From Hymenobacter tibetensis (GTDB lineage: Bacteria > Bacteroidota > Bacteroidia > Cytophagales > Hymenobacteraceae): a stretch of 64,000 bases of DNA. The stretch is taken from contig NZ_CP094669.1 in assembly GCF_022827545.1 (NCBI RefSeq), forward strand, positions 5,077,001-5,141,000. The letters are read 5' to 3'. The position numbers and the translations under genes were made by a program. Positions 15,763 to 24,275 of the stretch are shown here, one piece after another (the stretch's first letter is position 1; every line of letters begins with the position of its first letter). The notes below the pieces were generated by a model that had not been told where the DNA came from, made no database searches, and saw only the letters and a list, made by a program, of their open reading frames with translations.

Positions 15763-16536
15763 ATGCACTTCGACTTCTCGGTGTTTTCCACCCCGCAAAC
15801 CTGGATCAGCTTACTCACGCTGACTTTCATGGAAATTGTGTTGGGCATCGACAACATCATCTTTATCTCCATTATCGTCAACCGGCTGCCACACGAACAG
15901 CAGGCGCGCGGGCGCACCATTGGACTGTTGCTGGCCTTGCTTTTCCGGATTGGACTGCTGCTAAGTATCTCCTGGATTGTCGGCCTGAAGTCGGCGCTGT
16001 TCACTTTGAACCTCCCGTGGCTGGATGAGCCGTTTGGCGTGTCGGGCCGCGACCTTATCCTGCTCGGTGGCGGCTTGTTCCTGATTGGAAAAAGCACCAC
16101 CGAAATCCACACCAAGCTGCAGGGCGAGGAAGATGAAACCCACGCCACCGACAAAGCCGGCGTATCGATGGGCAGCATCATTTTCCAAATCATTGTCATT
16201 GACATCGTATTCAGCTTCGACTCTATTCTTACAGCCGTGGGATTGGTCGACAATGTGCTGATTATGATACTGGCCGTTATCCTGTCAATGGGCGTGATGC
16301 TCGTCTTCTCAGGCGTGGTAGCTGATTTCGTGAACCGCAATCCAACCATCAAAATGCTGGCTCTCTCCTTCCTGATTATGATTGGGGTGATGCTGGTAAT
16401 GGAAGCCTTCCACAAGGAAATCGAGAAAGGCTACATCTATTTCGCCATGGCTTTCTCGTTGGTAGTGGAGCTGCTGAACATGCGTCTACGCAAGAAGAGC
16501 CCACCCATTCAATTGCGCGAGTCTCAGTACGACTAG
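15763..16536 (+). CDS. TerC-family integral membrane protein
   Basis: The 257-residue protein has about seven membrane segments and the TerC signatures. LEIVLGIDNI-type acidic helix appears as FMEIVLGIDNIIFISI near residue 23, and the second repeat is IVIDIVFSFDSILTAVGL near residue 145, each with conserved Glu/Asp residues inside the membrane. TerC proteins are linked to tellurite resistance and to metal-ion (manganese, calcium) export or metalation of exported proteins; the exact ion is not predictable here. It follows yajQ and ends before a strong bidirectional terminator. Confidence 0.92.
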   Translation: MHFDFSVFSTPQTWISLLTLTFMEIVLGIDNIIFISIIVNRLPHEQQARGRTIGLLLALLFRIGLLLSISWIVGLKSALFTLNLPWLDEPFGVSGRDLILLGGGLFLIGKSTTEIHTKLQGEEDETHATDKAGVSMGSIIFQIIVIDIVFSFDSILTAVGLVDNVLIMILAVILSMGVMLVFSGVVADFVNRNPTIKMLALSFLIMIGVMLVMEAFHKEIEKGYIYFAMAFSLVVELLNMRLRKKSPPIQLRESQYD

Positions 16537-16560
16537 GTCAGATAACGCCCATACCTGAAT

Positions 16561-16599
16561 ACAAAAAGGCCCGCTACTTGAAATAGCGGGCCTTTTTGT
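16561..16599. terminator. bidirectional terminator between terC and the DnaJ-domain gene
   Basis: Perfect 16-base arms (16561-16576 and 16584-16599) enclose a seven-base loop, with A and T runs on both edges. It can serve terC and the convergent gene ending at 16643. Confidence 0.88.
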
Positions 16600-16642
16600 G
16601 TCCGGGTGTATGGCTGCTCTTCTCAGCTACTTTACGGTTATG

Positions 16643-17437
16643 CTAGTGAAGAAAATGCAGCTGTACCTGCGTTAGTGCCATAAGTAGCACAATAACCCCC
16701 ACTACTGTCGCAACAATGGCAACGTTCACGCGGGTTGCATCGGAAATACGGCTGAGCTGGGTGGCTCCAGCCAGCAGCAGTAGCAGGAAAGCGAATACTA
16801 ACAGGCTGCTGAAAACCGGGTGCACTGGCAACGCGGTGCCATCGAGTAGATAGGCTTCATGTACAAACTGGAAGAGAACAGAAGTCTTTAGGCGGAAGAC
16901 AATTGTGGCAAGCGGAACAGCCGCCGTGGTGTTGAACTCACCGTGCGAAGTAGCTATCCAATTGTACAATTGACCGGCGCCATCACGCGAAGTTCCAAAA
17001 CGGGCAAAATCGGCAATGACGTAGTGCCGCAACACAAAATAGTCGAGCAGAATTACCAAGGGCAACACCAATAGGCAGCGCCCCCACTGCCGGGCTACCC
17101 GGGCGTAGGTGGCAAAATCCAGCTTCTGGGGCACATAGCGGCGGCGCCAGATCGGCGGCGGTGGCGGCCGGCGCGAGGCACGCGTGGGTGGTGGGGCGGG
17201 CACTGGCACCGGCCGGACCCGCGTGCGAAGCTCCCGCAGTTGCGTATCGTAGAAATAGCGCCGGCTAGGATCGTTCAACGCCTCGTAGGCTTCGTTCACG
17301 GCCAGAAAGCGTTGATGAGCATCTGGGTCAGGTGTGCGGTCGGGGTGAGTAAGCAGCACCAAGCGCCGATACGCTCTTCGGATATCGTTTGGACTAGCTT
17401 GCTCACTGATTCCTAGAATGGCGTAGTGTGTCTTCAT
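16643..17437 (-). CDS. membrane-anchored J-domain (DnaJ-like) protein
   Basis: Of 264 residues, the first about 65 form a J domain with the HPD motif (LLTHPDRT near residue 29) and the FLAVNEAYEALNDPSRRYFYD end. A Pro/Arg-rich linker (about 75-100) follows, then a membrane part with three or four hydrophobic segments (about 118-140, 205-225 and 235-258). J domains stimulate the ATPase of DnaK. With no G/F or zinc-finger region it is a type III J protein, probably recruiting DnaK to the membrane. Its start codon overlaps the stop of the upstream gene by four bases, so the two are coupled. Confidence 0.88.
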   Translation of the reverse strand: MKTHYAILGISEQASPNDIRRAYRRLVLLTHPDRTPDPDAHQRFLAVNEAYEALNDPSRRYFYDTQLRELRTRVRPVPVPAPPPTRASRRPPPPPIWRRRYVPQKLDFATYARVARQWGRCLLVLPLVILLDYFVLRHYVIADFARFGTSRDGAGQLYNWIATSHGEFNTTAAVPLATIVFRLKTSVLFQFVHEAYLLDGTALPVHPVFSSLLVFAFLLLLLAGATQLSRISDATRVNVAIVATVVGVIVLLMALTQVQLHFLH

Positions 17438-17847
17438 GCTACGCTCAGCTTCACTACTGCTGCTACCTGATCCTGCACCCGGCGTACCGCCAGTTCCAGC
17501 AGCCGGCGGTTCAGTTCAGCACGGTGCTGGCGGTAGAATTCCAACTCGGCACTCGTAAACAAGCCGCTCACGAGCCCAATTACAGTGTAGCGCAGTTTCA
17601 CGTTCCGGGTCAGCAATTCCGTGAGCAGGCGCTGCTGATCAACCGCCGATGCAGTAGCCAGTGGTACATGATGGTCGCGCACAAAATCGGCTACTACAGC
17701 TAGCAGCAGCTCATTTTGCAGTTTTAGAACGGGCCGCAGGGTGTGGTGCAGAAAGTCGCCGGACGTGGCGTCGCCGCTAGCGGGGGCCGTATCCACAACA
17801 GGACGCAGGGCTAGCAGCGTCGTATCGGGGCGGGATTGAGGGGGCAT
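17434..17847 (-). CDS. hypothetical helical protein upstream of the J-domain gene
   Basis: The 137-residue protein is helical and lacks signal or membrane segments. Residues about 33-60 and 90-130 look like amphipathic helices. I do not recognise a family. Its last bases overlap the ATG of the J-domain gene (ATGA overlap at 17434-17437), so the two are translated together; a shared membrane or chaperone role is only an inference. An opposite-strand frame (17428-17703) covers the same bases but has a poor composition and was left out. Confidence 0.65.
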   Translation of the reverse strand: MPPQSRPDTTLLALRPVVDTAPASGDATSGDFLHHTLRPVLKLQNELLLAVVADFVRDHHVPLATASAVDQQRLLTELLTRNVKLRYTVIGLVSGLFTSAELEFYRQHRAELNRRLLELAVRRVQDQVAAVVKLSVA

Positions 17848-18095
17848 TTGAAAAGTGGTTACAGACGGGCTTATACCCTAAATACGAAAAAAACCACTCA
17901 CTTTGGATTTCTAAAATATACAAGCAGCTACCTATTACAGTAAACATCTTACTTACAGCAGCTTACACCAACTTAAAAAATCCACTTTATCTTGGCTTAG
18001 CGTACAAGTGCTCATGCTAGCAACACCCGGAATTACGCTCTGCAAGAGCGATAGGCAAGGCGTTGTATGCGGCAGTATCGAAAAGCTAGCTGTGC

Positions 18096-18644
18096 TTATA
18101 GTTCGCGTCCAGTGGTCCAGCCTAGCTTGCCAAGAAAATCCCAGAGTACTACCCCAGCCGCCACGCTTACGTTCAGCGAGTGTTTGGTACCGAACTGCGG
18201 TATTTCCACCGCGGCATCGCAAAAAGCCAGTACCTCGTCTTCCACCCCAAACACCTCGTTGCCCATCACCAGCGCATAAGGCCGAGATGGATCGGGTTGG
18301 AACGTGGGCAGCGCCTGGCTGGTAGTTGTTTGCTCTACTGCCACCAGCACGTAGCCCGCCGCTTTGAGTTGCTGAAGCGCCTCCAGCGTGGTAGCAGCAT
18401 ATTCCCAGTTCACTGACTCCGTGGAGCCCAGCGCCGTCTTGGTTATTTCGCGTTGGGGAGGGCGCCCCGTAATACCGCAAAGCCAGATTTTTTCGATGGC
18501 AAACGCATCCGCGGTACGGAAGGCGGCCCCCACATTGTGGAGGCTGCGCACGTTGTCGAGGACTAGGGTCAGGGGGAATTTTCGCGTATTTTTGAAGTCT
18601 GCCACCGTTAGTCGGTTCAGCTCTTCCATCGAGAGTTTGCGCAT
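18096..18644 (-). CDS. SpoU/TrmH-family RNA 2'-O-methyltransferase
   Basis: The 182-residue protein has the three SPOUT motifs in order: NVRSLHNVGAAFRTADAF near residue 30 (motif 1, with the catalytic Arg), LVMGNEVFGV near 125 (motif 2), and IPQFGTKHSLNVSVAAGVVLW near the C-terminus (motif 3, the knotted SAM site). The class transfers a methyl group to ribose 2'-OH of tRNA or rRNA; the exact target cannot be read. The ATG at 18644 gives the usual length. A longer reading from 18710 would begin inside the left arm of the inverted repeat and is not favoured. Confidence 0.92.
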   Translation of the reverse strand: MRKLSMEELNRLTVADFKNTRKFPLTLVLDNVRSLHNVGAAFRTADAFAIEKIWLCGITGRPPQREITKTALGSTESVNWEYAATTLEALQQLKAAGYVLVAVEQTTTSQALPTFQPDPSRPYALVMGNEVFGVEDEVLAFCDAAVEIPQFGTKHSLNVSVAAGVVLWDFLGKLGWTTGREL

Positions 18645-18700
18645 GTGTGCAAAGGTAGGAACGCAGCCGTAGGTGGCTGCTGTTAACTTGCCAAACCGCT

Positions 18701-18801
18701 GTAACACCAAGCGCCAGCTTGGTGAGTCGTTGCAAGACTACCGTCGTGACGATGCCCGTGCCGAGTACCCAACGACTCACCGAGCTGGCGCTTGGTGTTA
18801 C
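18701..18801. repeat. 101-bp near-perfect inverted repeat between the RNA methyltransferase and mutS genes
   Basis: Two 32-base arms (18701-18732 and 18770-18801) are complementary at 31 of 32 positions. The 37-base centre contains a small second hairpin (CGTC/GACG). There is no T run, and the genes on both sides point away from it, so it is not a normal terminator. It could be a MITE-like or REP-like element, or a structured leader that influences mutS. No copy of the arms was noticed elsewhere in the window. Confidence 0.85.
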
Positions 18802-18812
18802 ATTCTGCCCTA

Positions 18813-21611
18813 GTGAAAACAAGTACTGCTGCCCCCGATAAGAAACCCATCCGCATGCACGGCTCGCTTGGCCCCGCTCCTGTGGCCGACACGCCGCTCA
18901 TGAAGCAATACTACCAACTCAAGCAGCAGCACCCCGGCGCGGTCCTGTTGTTCCGGGTCGGTGACTTCTATGAGACCTTTGGTGAAGATGCCGTTACGGC
19001 GTCGCGCATCCTGGATATAACGCTCACCAAGCGTGGGGCGGGCACCTCGTCGGAGGTAGCGCTTGCCGGTTTTCCCCATCACGCCCTCGACAACTACCTG
19101 CCCAAACTGGTGCGAGCAGGTCAACGGGTGGCTATCTGCGACCAACTCGAAGATCCCAAGCAAGCCAAGGGCCTGGTTAAGCGCGGTATCACGGAGCTAG
19201 TTACGCCCGGCCTTAGCCTGCACGACAACGTGCTGGAACGCCGTTCCAACAACTACCTCTGCGCCATTCATTTCGGCAAGCAAGAAGCTGGCATCAGCTT
19301 CCTCGATATCAGCACCGGCGAGTTTCTGGTGGCGCAGGGTACAGTAGAATACTTAGGGAAGCTGCTTCAAAACTTTCAGCCAGCCGAGGTACTGTTTTGC
19401 AAGAAGAGCCGCCAGGAATTCGAAGGGCATTTCGGCCCCGATTATTGCCATTATGCGCTGGATGAGTGGGTTTTCGGGTTCGACTATGGGTATGAAACCC
19501 TTACCCGCCACTTCAACACCACCTCGCTGAAGGGCTATGGCATTGATGCGTTGCGCGAAGGCATTACGGCGGCCGGCTGCATCCTGCACTACCTCGCCGA
19601 AACCAAGCACACCGATGTAGGGCACATTGGTAGCATTGGCCGTTTAGAGGAAGACAAGTACGTGTGGCTCGACCGGTTCACGGTGCGCAACCTGGAATTG
19701 GTGCACGCCCAACACCCCGGCGGCGTACCACTCATCGACATCCTCGATCAAACCGTAACGCCTATGGGTGCCCGTTTGCTCCGCAAATGGATCGTATTGC
19801 CCCTCAAAGAGCCCGCCCAGATTCAGCGCCGCCTGGATACGGTAGAGGCGCTGTTACAAACGCCTGAGTTGCTGGAAAGCCTGCTACAGCATCTGCGTCA
19901 AATCAATGACCTGGAACGGCTTATATCGAAAGTGGCGGTGCGGCGCATCAACCCGCGCGAACTGCTTCAGTTGGCCCGCGCTCTAGAAGCCATTGCGCCG
20001 ATGCGCGAGCAGCTAGCGGCATCGGGCATCAAAGCCCTACTTAAGCTAGCCGACCAACTGAATCCCTGCTCTGCGTTGCGAGAGGAAATCCAATCGAAAA
20101 TCCGGCCCGATGCGCCGCTGCTAACCAACCAAGGCGGCGTGCTCAACGACGGTGTAGATAAAGAGCTGGATGAATTGCGTGGCATTGCCTTTTCGGGCAA
20201 AGACTACCTATTTCAGCTACAGCAACGGGCCGTGCAGGAAACTGGTATTTCCAGCCTGAAAGTGGCCTACAACAAGGTATTCGGCTACTACCTCGAAGTT
20301 ACGAATGCCCACAAAGACAAGGTGCCGGCTACCTGGATTCGGAAGCAAACTTTGGTAAATGCCGAGCGCTACATCACCGAGGAACTGAAAGTATACGAGG
20401 AAAAAATTCTGCACGCCGAAGACCGGTTGTTCGTCATCGAGCAAAACATCTACAACGACCTCGTGCTATCGGCTGCCGAGTATGTCACGCAGATTCAGCA
20501 AAACGCCCGCGCCATTGGTGTGGCCGACTGTTTGGCTTCGTTTGCAGCCACTGCTCGCCAGCACCGCTACGTGAAGCCTACCGTCGACGACAGCACCATC
20601 CTCAATATCAAAGCAGGTCGGCATCCGGTTATCGAACGCCAACTGCCGCCTGGCGAACAATACATTCCGAACGATATACACCTCGACCAGGAAGATCAGC
20701 AGATTGTGGTAATTACTGGCCCCAACATGGCGGGCAAATCGGCCTTGTTGCGCCAAACGGCCTTGATCGTGCTGCTGGCTCAAATCGGTTCGTTCGTGCC
20801 TGCCGACGCGGCCACCATCGGCATTATCGATAAAATTTTCACCCGCGTGGGAGCCTCTGATAACCTGAGCAAGGGCGAAAGCACGTTCATGGTGGAAATG
20901 ACGGAAACGGCCAGCATTCTTAATAATCTGTCCGACCGAAGCTTAGTGTTGATGGACGAAATCGGGCGTGGCACGAGCACCTACGACGGCATCAGCATTG
21001 CCTGGGCCTTAGTCGAGCACTTGCACAACAATCCTAAGGCTCGCGCCAAAACGCTTTTTGCCACCCACTATCACGAGCTGAATCAGCTTGCCGACGACTG
21101 CCCTCGGGTGCGAAACTATAATGTGGCTGTGCGCGAAGCCGATGGCCGCATCCTGTTCCTGCGCAAGCTTCAGGAAGGAGGGTCCGAGCATAGTTTCGGT
21201 ATTCATGTGGCCCGGATGGCTGGTATGCCTACTTCCGTTGTGCTACGTGCCAACGAAATCATGCACCATTTAGAGCAGGAACGCGCCAGCGCTGGCCTTG
21301 ACACCGATGCTCCCACCGCATTCGATGAAGTGCTTGCGGGCCTAGATGAGGAGCAGCAAGAAGGAAAAGTACTTCCGCTGAATGGCACAACAAGCGCAGC
21401 CGTTGCCAGCCAGCGAGGTCCCGTACTACAGCCCGCAGCCGCTGTACATACTGCCCCCCGCCCTAGTTTGCAACTCAGTATGTTTGAGCCTGCTGACCCC
21501 GCTATAGAGCGAGTTAGAGAACTGCTTCAAGCACTTGATGTAAACACGATGAGTCCCATCGAAGCCCTTTTGAAGCTAAACGAATTGAAGCTGACGTTGG
21601 GAGGAAAGTAA
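18813..21611 (+). CDS. mutS: DNA mismatch repair ATPase MutS
   Basis: The protein has about 932 residues from the GTG at 18813. A TTG at 18792 falls inside the inverted repeat, and the first ATG is at 18855. The mismatch-recognition domain shows VGDFYETFGEDA (Phe-x-Glu near residue 45). The ATPase domain carries Walker A GPNMAGKS near 637, the ST motif GASDNLSKGESTFMVEM and Walker B DEIGRGTSTYDG near 714, with ATHYHEL after it. A long disordered Ala/Gln-rich stretch (about 840-890) precedes the C-terminal dimer helix. MutS binds mismatches and recruits MutL. It is a complete MutS1, with no sign of frame damage. Confidence 0.97.
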   Translation: MKTSTAAPDKKPIRMHGSLGPAPVADTPLMKQYYQLKQQHPGAVLLFRVGDFYETFGEDAVTASRILDITLTKRGAGTSSEVALAGFPHHALDNYLPKLVRAGQRVAICDQLEDPKQAKGLVKRGITELVTPGLSLHDNVLERRSNNYLCAIHFGKQEAGISFLDISTGEFLVAQGTVEYLGKLLQNFQPAEVLFCKKSRQEFEGHFGPDYCHYALDEWVFGFDYGYETLTRHFNTTSLKGYGIDALREGITAAGCILHYLAETKHTDVGHIGSIGRLEEDKYVWLDRFTVRNLELVHAQHPGGVPLIDILDQTVTPMGARLLRKWIVLPLKEPAQIQRRLDTVEALLQTPELLESLLQHLRQINDLERLISKVAVRRINPRELLQLARALEAIAPMREQLAASGIKALLKLADQLNPCSALREEIQSKIRPDAPLLTNQGGVLNDGVDKELDELRGIAFSGKDYLFQLQQRAVQETGISSLKVAYNKVFGYYLEVTNAHKDKVPATWIRKQTLVNAERYITEELKVYEEKILHAEDRLFVIEQNIYNDLVLSAAEYVTQIQQNARAIGVADCLASFAATARQHRYVKPTVDDSTILNIKAGRHPVIERQLPPGEQYIPNDIHLDQEDQQIVVITGPNMAGKSALLRQTALIVLLAQIGSFVPADAATIGIIDKIFTRVGASDNLSKGESTFMVEMTETASILNNLSDRSLVLMDEIGRGTSTYDGISIAWALVEHLHNNPKARAKTLFATHYHELNQLADDCPRVRNYNVAVREADGRILFLRKLQEGGSEHSFGIHVARMAGMPTSVVLRANEIMHHLEQERASAGLDTDAPTAFDEVLAGLDEEQQEGKVLPLNGTTSAAVASQRGPVLQPAAAVHTAPRPSLQLSMFEPADPAIERVRELLQALDVNTMSPIEALLKLNELKLTLGGK

Positions 21612-21798
21612 CCGTTGTGCGTGGCCTGATGATGTCGGACCACGCACAGCTGATCTTGCCTGAAAAACAGCTTCTCACCAGCTGCTACAAGTAAAACACA
21701 CGCTTATAACGGAGGGCTGATTGAAAATTTTTCTCCCTGAAAATCAGCAAAAACCGCTTAAACAGTAGCGAAAATCAGACTTTTTTTGAGGCGTACCC

Positions 21799-21828
21799 TT
21801 GACAAGCCGATTTCCTGTAGTACCTTTG
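21799..21828 (+). promoter_or_regulatory. promoter of tRNA-Gly
   Basis: TTGACA at 21799-21804 and TACCTTTG at 21821-21828 match the Bacteroidota -33/-7 arrangement. The tRNA begins 35 bases after the -7 box. Confidence 0.7.
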
Positions 21829-21862
21829 TCACACCAAAACGCTACTACGGTGGCTGAATCAA

Positions 21863-21935
21863 GCGAGAGTAGCTCAGTTGGTAGAGCGCGACCTTGCCAA
21901 GGTCGAGGTCGCGAGTTCGAACCTCGTCTCCCGCT
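21863..21935 (+). tRNA. tRNA-Gly (GCC)
   Basis: A complete cloverleaf of 73 bases, with D-loop AGTTGGTAGA, anticodon loop TTGCCAA (anticodon GCC at 21896-21898) and T-loop TTCGAAC. The CCA end is not encoded. The acceptor stem GCGAGAG / CTCCCGC contains one A-C mismatch at the fourth pair (4-69). The more usual sequence would have G at position 4. Confidence 0.95.
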
Positions 21936-21936
21936 C

Positions 21937-21968
21937 AAAGAGGATGTTGCCCCGCAGCATCCTCTTTT
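21937..21968 (+). terminator. terminator after tRNA-Gly
   Basis: An AAAGAGGATG... hairpin pairs with ...CATCCTCTTTTT around a CCCG loop, right after the tRNA, with a T run at 21964-21969. Confidence 0.8.
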
Positions 21969-21972
21969 TGTT

Positions 21973-22004
21973 TTTGGCTACAAAGGTTTGGCCCCATACC
22001 TTTG
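21973..22004 (+). promoter_or_regulatory. promoter of tRNA-Leu
   Basis: TTTG at 21973-21976 and TACCTTTG at 21997-22004 are separated by 20 bases, an excellent match to the Bacteroidota TTTG-N(19-20)-TAnnTTTG promoter. Confidence 0.75.
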
Positions 22005-22019
22005 CGCAACCACCAACAT

Positions 22020-22103
22020 GCCGGAGTGGTGGAACTGGTAGACACGAGGGACTTAAAATCCCTTGCTTTCACGAGCGTACGGGTTCGATTCCCGTCTCTG
22101 GTA
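22020..22103 (+). tRNA. tRNA-Leu (UAA)
   Basis: An 84-base class II tRNA with a long variable arm (CTTGCTTTCACGAGCG region). The anticodon loop CTTAAAA has the anticodon TAA at 22054-22056. The acceptor stem GCCGGAG / CTCTGGT includes two G-U pairs, and the T-loop is TTCGATT. CCA is not encoded. Confidence 0.95.
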
Positions 22104-22105
22104 CT

Positions 22106-22140
22106 AAAAGCCTCTCTGCAACATGCAGAGAGGCTTTTTT
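22106..22140 (+). terminator. terminator after tRNA-Leu
   Basis: Fifteen-base arms (22106-22120 and 22124-22138) pair around a three-base loop, followed by more T. This is a strong intrinsic terminator. Confidence 0.88.
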
Positions 22141-22241
22141 CATATAGTTTACTCTCTGCTCACGTTCTGGACCATAGAAGATTCAAGCTATGGTGGGTAG
22201 TCGGTGTGCTTTACTAACACAATAGCTGGCCGAGACTTACC

Positions 22242-23096
22242 CTACTCTCTGCGAGCGGCTTCCCATCCTACCAGAGCCTGCTTACGCACGTTGCCCCATC
22301 GGTAGCCACCGGGGCCGCCGTGCTGCTGAATGACGCGGTGGCAGGGTATCAGGTAGCCGATGGCATTAGCTCCTATGGCCCCTCCTACAGCCTGACTGGC
22401 GCTAGGCTGTCCAATTGCTGCTGCCACGTTCCGATAGGAGACCAGCGCACCACTTGGAATACGCAGCAAAGCCTCCCAAACTTTGATTTGAAAATTTGTG
22501 CCTTTCAAAAGCAGATTAAATGGCTTATTTGAGCTAGAGGTCTGATGAAAAAGCAACGCCACGGTTTCGCCAGTTTTCGCATCATTTCGCTGCAAGGTGG
22601 CAGCAGGCCAAGCGGCATATAGTTGTTGTAGCGCAGCTTCTTGCTCACTGGCTGCCTGAAATGAAAGGCCGCAAATACCTCTGTCAGTGAGACTGAGCAG
22701 ACACTCCCCAAATGGTGTGGGGTGGAAACCGTAGTAGACGACCATACCAGCGGCCTGCGACTTGTACTCTGTTGGAGTCATGGCCTCATACGTCACAAAC
22801 AGGTCGTGAAGACGGCTAGGGCTGGAAAGCCCTGTTTGGTAGGTAGCAGCAAGTAAGTCGTCAGATTCAAACAACATCTGCTTCGCGTATTCCTTGGTAA
22901 GGAACCGCATAAACCGCTGTGGGCTGGTACCGGCCCACCGAGTGAATAGCCGGCTGAAGTGGAATGGGCTAATATGGACATGTGCGGCAATGTCCTCTAG
23001 GGTGGGTTGCTGCGTGTGGTGCTTTGCAATAAAGGCTATGGCTTGCTCCACACGAGCATAGTCCAAACCAGATTGCGAGAGAAGAGTAGCGGACAT
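22242..23096 (-). CDS. AraC-type regulator fused to O6-methylguanine-DNA methyltransferase
   Basis: The 284-residue protein joins two parts of Ada. Residues about 10-105 form an AraC-type double helix-turn-helix (IAAHVHISPFHFSRLFTRWAG and YEAMTPTEYK). Residues about 118-284 are the alkyltransferase domain, with FQIKVWEALLRIPSG, SQAVGGAIGANAI and the active-site IPCHRVI (Cys about 252). The N-terminal zinc-binding methyl-phosphotriester domain of Ada is absent. The expected role is direct repair of O6-methylguanine by transfer of the methyl group to Cys, with DNA-binding control. The ATG at 23096 was chosen; an upstream extension adds an unrelated hydrophobic piece. Confidence 0.93.
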   Translation of the reverse strand: MSATLLSQSGLDYARVEQAIAFIAKHHTQQPTLEDIAAHVHISPFHFSRLFTRWAGTSPQRFMRFLTKEYAKQMLFESDDLLAATYQTGLSSPSRLHDLFVTYEAMTPTEYKSQAAGMVVYYGFHPTPFGECLLSLTDRGICGLSFQAASEQEAALQQLYAAWPAATLQRNDAKTGETVALLFHQTSSSNKPFNLLLKGTNFQIKVWEALLRIPSGALVSYRNVAAAIGQPSASQAVGGAIGANAIGYLIPCHRVIQQHGGPGGYRWGNVRKQALVGWEAARRE

Positions 23097-23451
23097 GAGA
23101 GCTAAAACAAGTGTGCTACCAAAAGTACCAGCCCAGGCATTCCACCTCAATCCGAATCTTGCGGTGTTTTAACTACATAAAAACACCAGCTGTATCTTCC
23201 TCATTAGCAATTCATTGTTTGATGCAAGCAAACATTCTATGTGGCAGTTAAGTCCGGCTTCATAACACTTTGATGCAACCGCAGCTTAACATACCAAGAC
23301 AACGGACCAGCCACAATCTTATGCTAAGCCACTAAGTCCGAAGGATAGATGGGTTCCGTATCAGTACATCAGCCGCTGCATCAAGCAAACAACCCTTATA
23401 TTTCGCTACATAAGCTATAAATTTCAGTCTTTTTTTACATTCACCTATCTT
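23097..23451. other. divergent intergenic region, nothing definite
   Basis: About 355 bases between the divergent AraC/alkyltransferase and response-regulator genes. It must hold both promoters, but no box could be assigned with confidence and no gene is seen. Confidence 0.4.
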
Positions 23452-24183
23452 ATGTCCAATCCAGGGGCGCTTACTTGTTTGGTCATTGACGATGATACAA
23501 TGAACCGGCTCACGCTGGAGCATTACATCGGCCTGACGGAGTCGTTGCAGTTGGTAGCTTCTCTGAACGATGGCGCACAGGGTCTAAACTTCTTTCGGGC
23601 GGGCAATAAAGTGGATCTGCTATTTCTGGATGTGGAGATGCCCAATCTCAGCGGCCTGGAATTACTACGCGTACTCACCGATCCACCGGAAGTAATCCTG
23701 GCCACTTCCTACGAGCACTTCGCTGTGGATGCCTTTGCTCTGCGCGTTACCGACTATCTCGTGAAGCCTTTCGACTACGCACGCTTCAGTCAGGCTGTAC
23801 AGCGCGTGTTGGAACGCAGGCCTATGTCCACAGTGCAGCCCGTACCTGTGCCCCCCGTAGCGCCTCCATCTTCCGACTTGTTTGTGAAGGTAAACAACCG
23901 CATGGTGCGCCTCAATTTCGATGAAGTGCTTTACATCGAGGCGTTGTCGGACTACGTTACTATTGTGACGTTACGTCAGAAGCACATTGTTTACACTACC
24001 CTGAAATCCTTCGCCGCACGCTTGTCTTTCGACCATTTTGTGCGTGTGCATCGCTCCTACATCCTGAACATGAAGCATGTGGAATCGATTGAAGACAACA
24101 CGGCTCGCCTACCCGGTGGTCATCAGATACCTATCGGGGTGTCTTATCAAGAAGCGTTTTTCCGCAACCTTAATCGGTTTTAG
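23452..24183 (+). CDS. LytTR-family response regulator
   Basis: The 243-residue protein has a receiver domain (residues about 8-120) with acidic residues DDD near 13-15, phospho-acceptor Asp60 in LLFLDVEMP, Thr/Ser in LATSY near 84 and Lys in YLVKPFD near 104. After a Pro/Val linker, residues about 140-243 are a LytTR DNA-binding domain (VRLNFDEVLYIEALSDYVTI, FVRVHRSYILN, and IPIGVSYQEAF). It acts as a phosphorylation-controlled transcription regulator. The usual membrane LytS-type kinase is not adjacent; the nearest kinase gene is the convergent hybrid kinase at 24276. Confidence 0.95.
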   Translation: MSNPGALTCLVIDDDTMNRLTLEHYIGLTESLQLVASLNDGAQGLNFFRAGNKVDLLFLDVEMPNLSGLELLRVLTDPPEVILATSYEHFAVDAFALRVTDYLVKPFDYARFSQAVQRVLERRPMSTVQPVPVPPVAPPSSDLFVKVNNRMVRLNFDEVLYIEALSDYVTIVTLRQKHIVYTTLKSFAARLSFDHFVRVHRSYILNMKHVESIEDNTARLPGGHQIPIGVSYQEAFFRNLNRF

Positions 24184-24275
24184 TGCTTGCATGTACCCAA
24201 CGCCGTGAATACGAGCAGATCTACTCTATTTAGAGTACCAATACCCCCCACAGATTACTCATTGCAACTAGTACG

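Noticed and set aside
15690..16415. A 241-codon antisense frame over terC.
   Set aside because: It is Ser/Ile/Met-rich without motifs and covers a clear TerC gene on the other strand.
18701..18801. The large inverted repeat as an integron attC site or a normal terminator.
   Set aside because: No integrase gene or gene-cassette array was seen, the genes on both sides diverge from it, and there is no T run.
17953..18822. A long minus-strand frame overlapping the SpoU-type methyltransferase.
   Set aside because: It is the same strand in another frame, runs through the inverted repeat, and lacks any family pattern; the SPOUT motifs are in the other frame.
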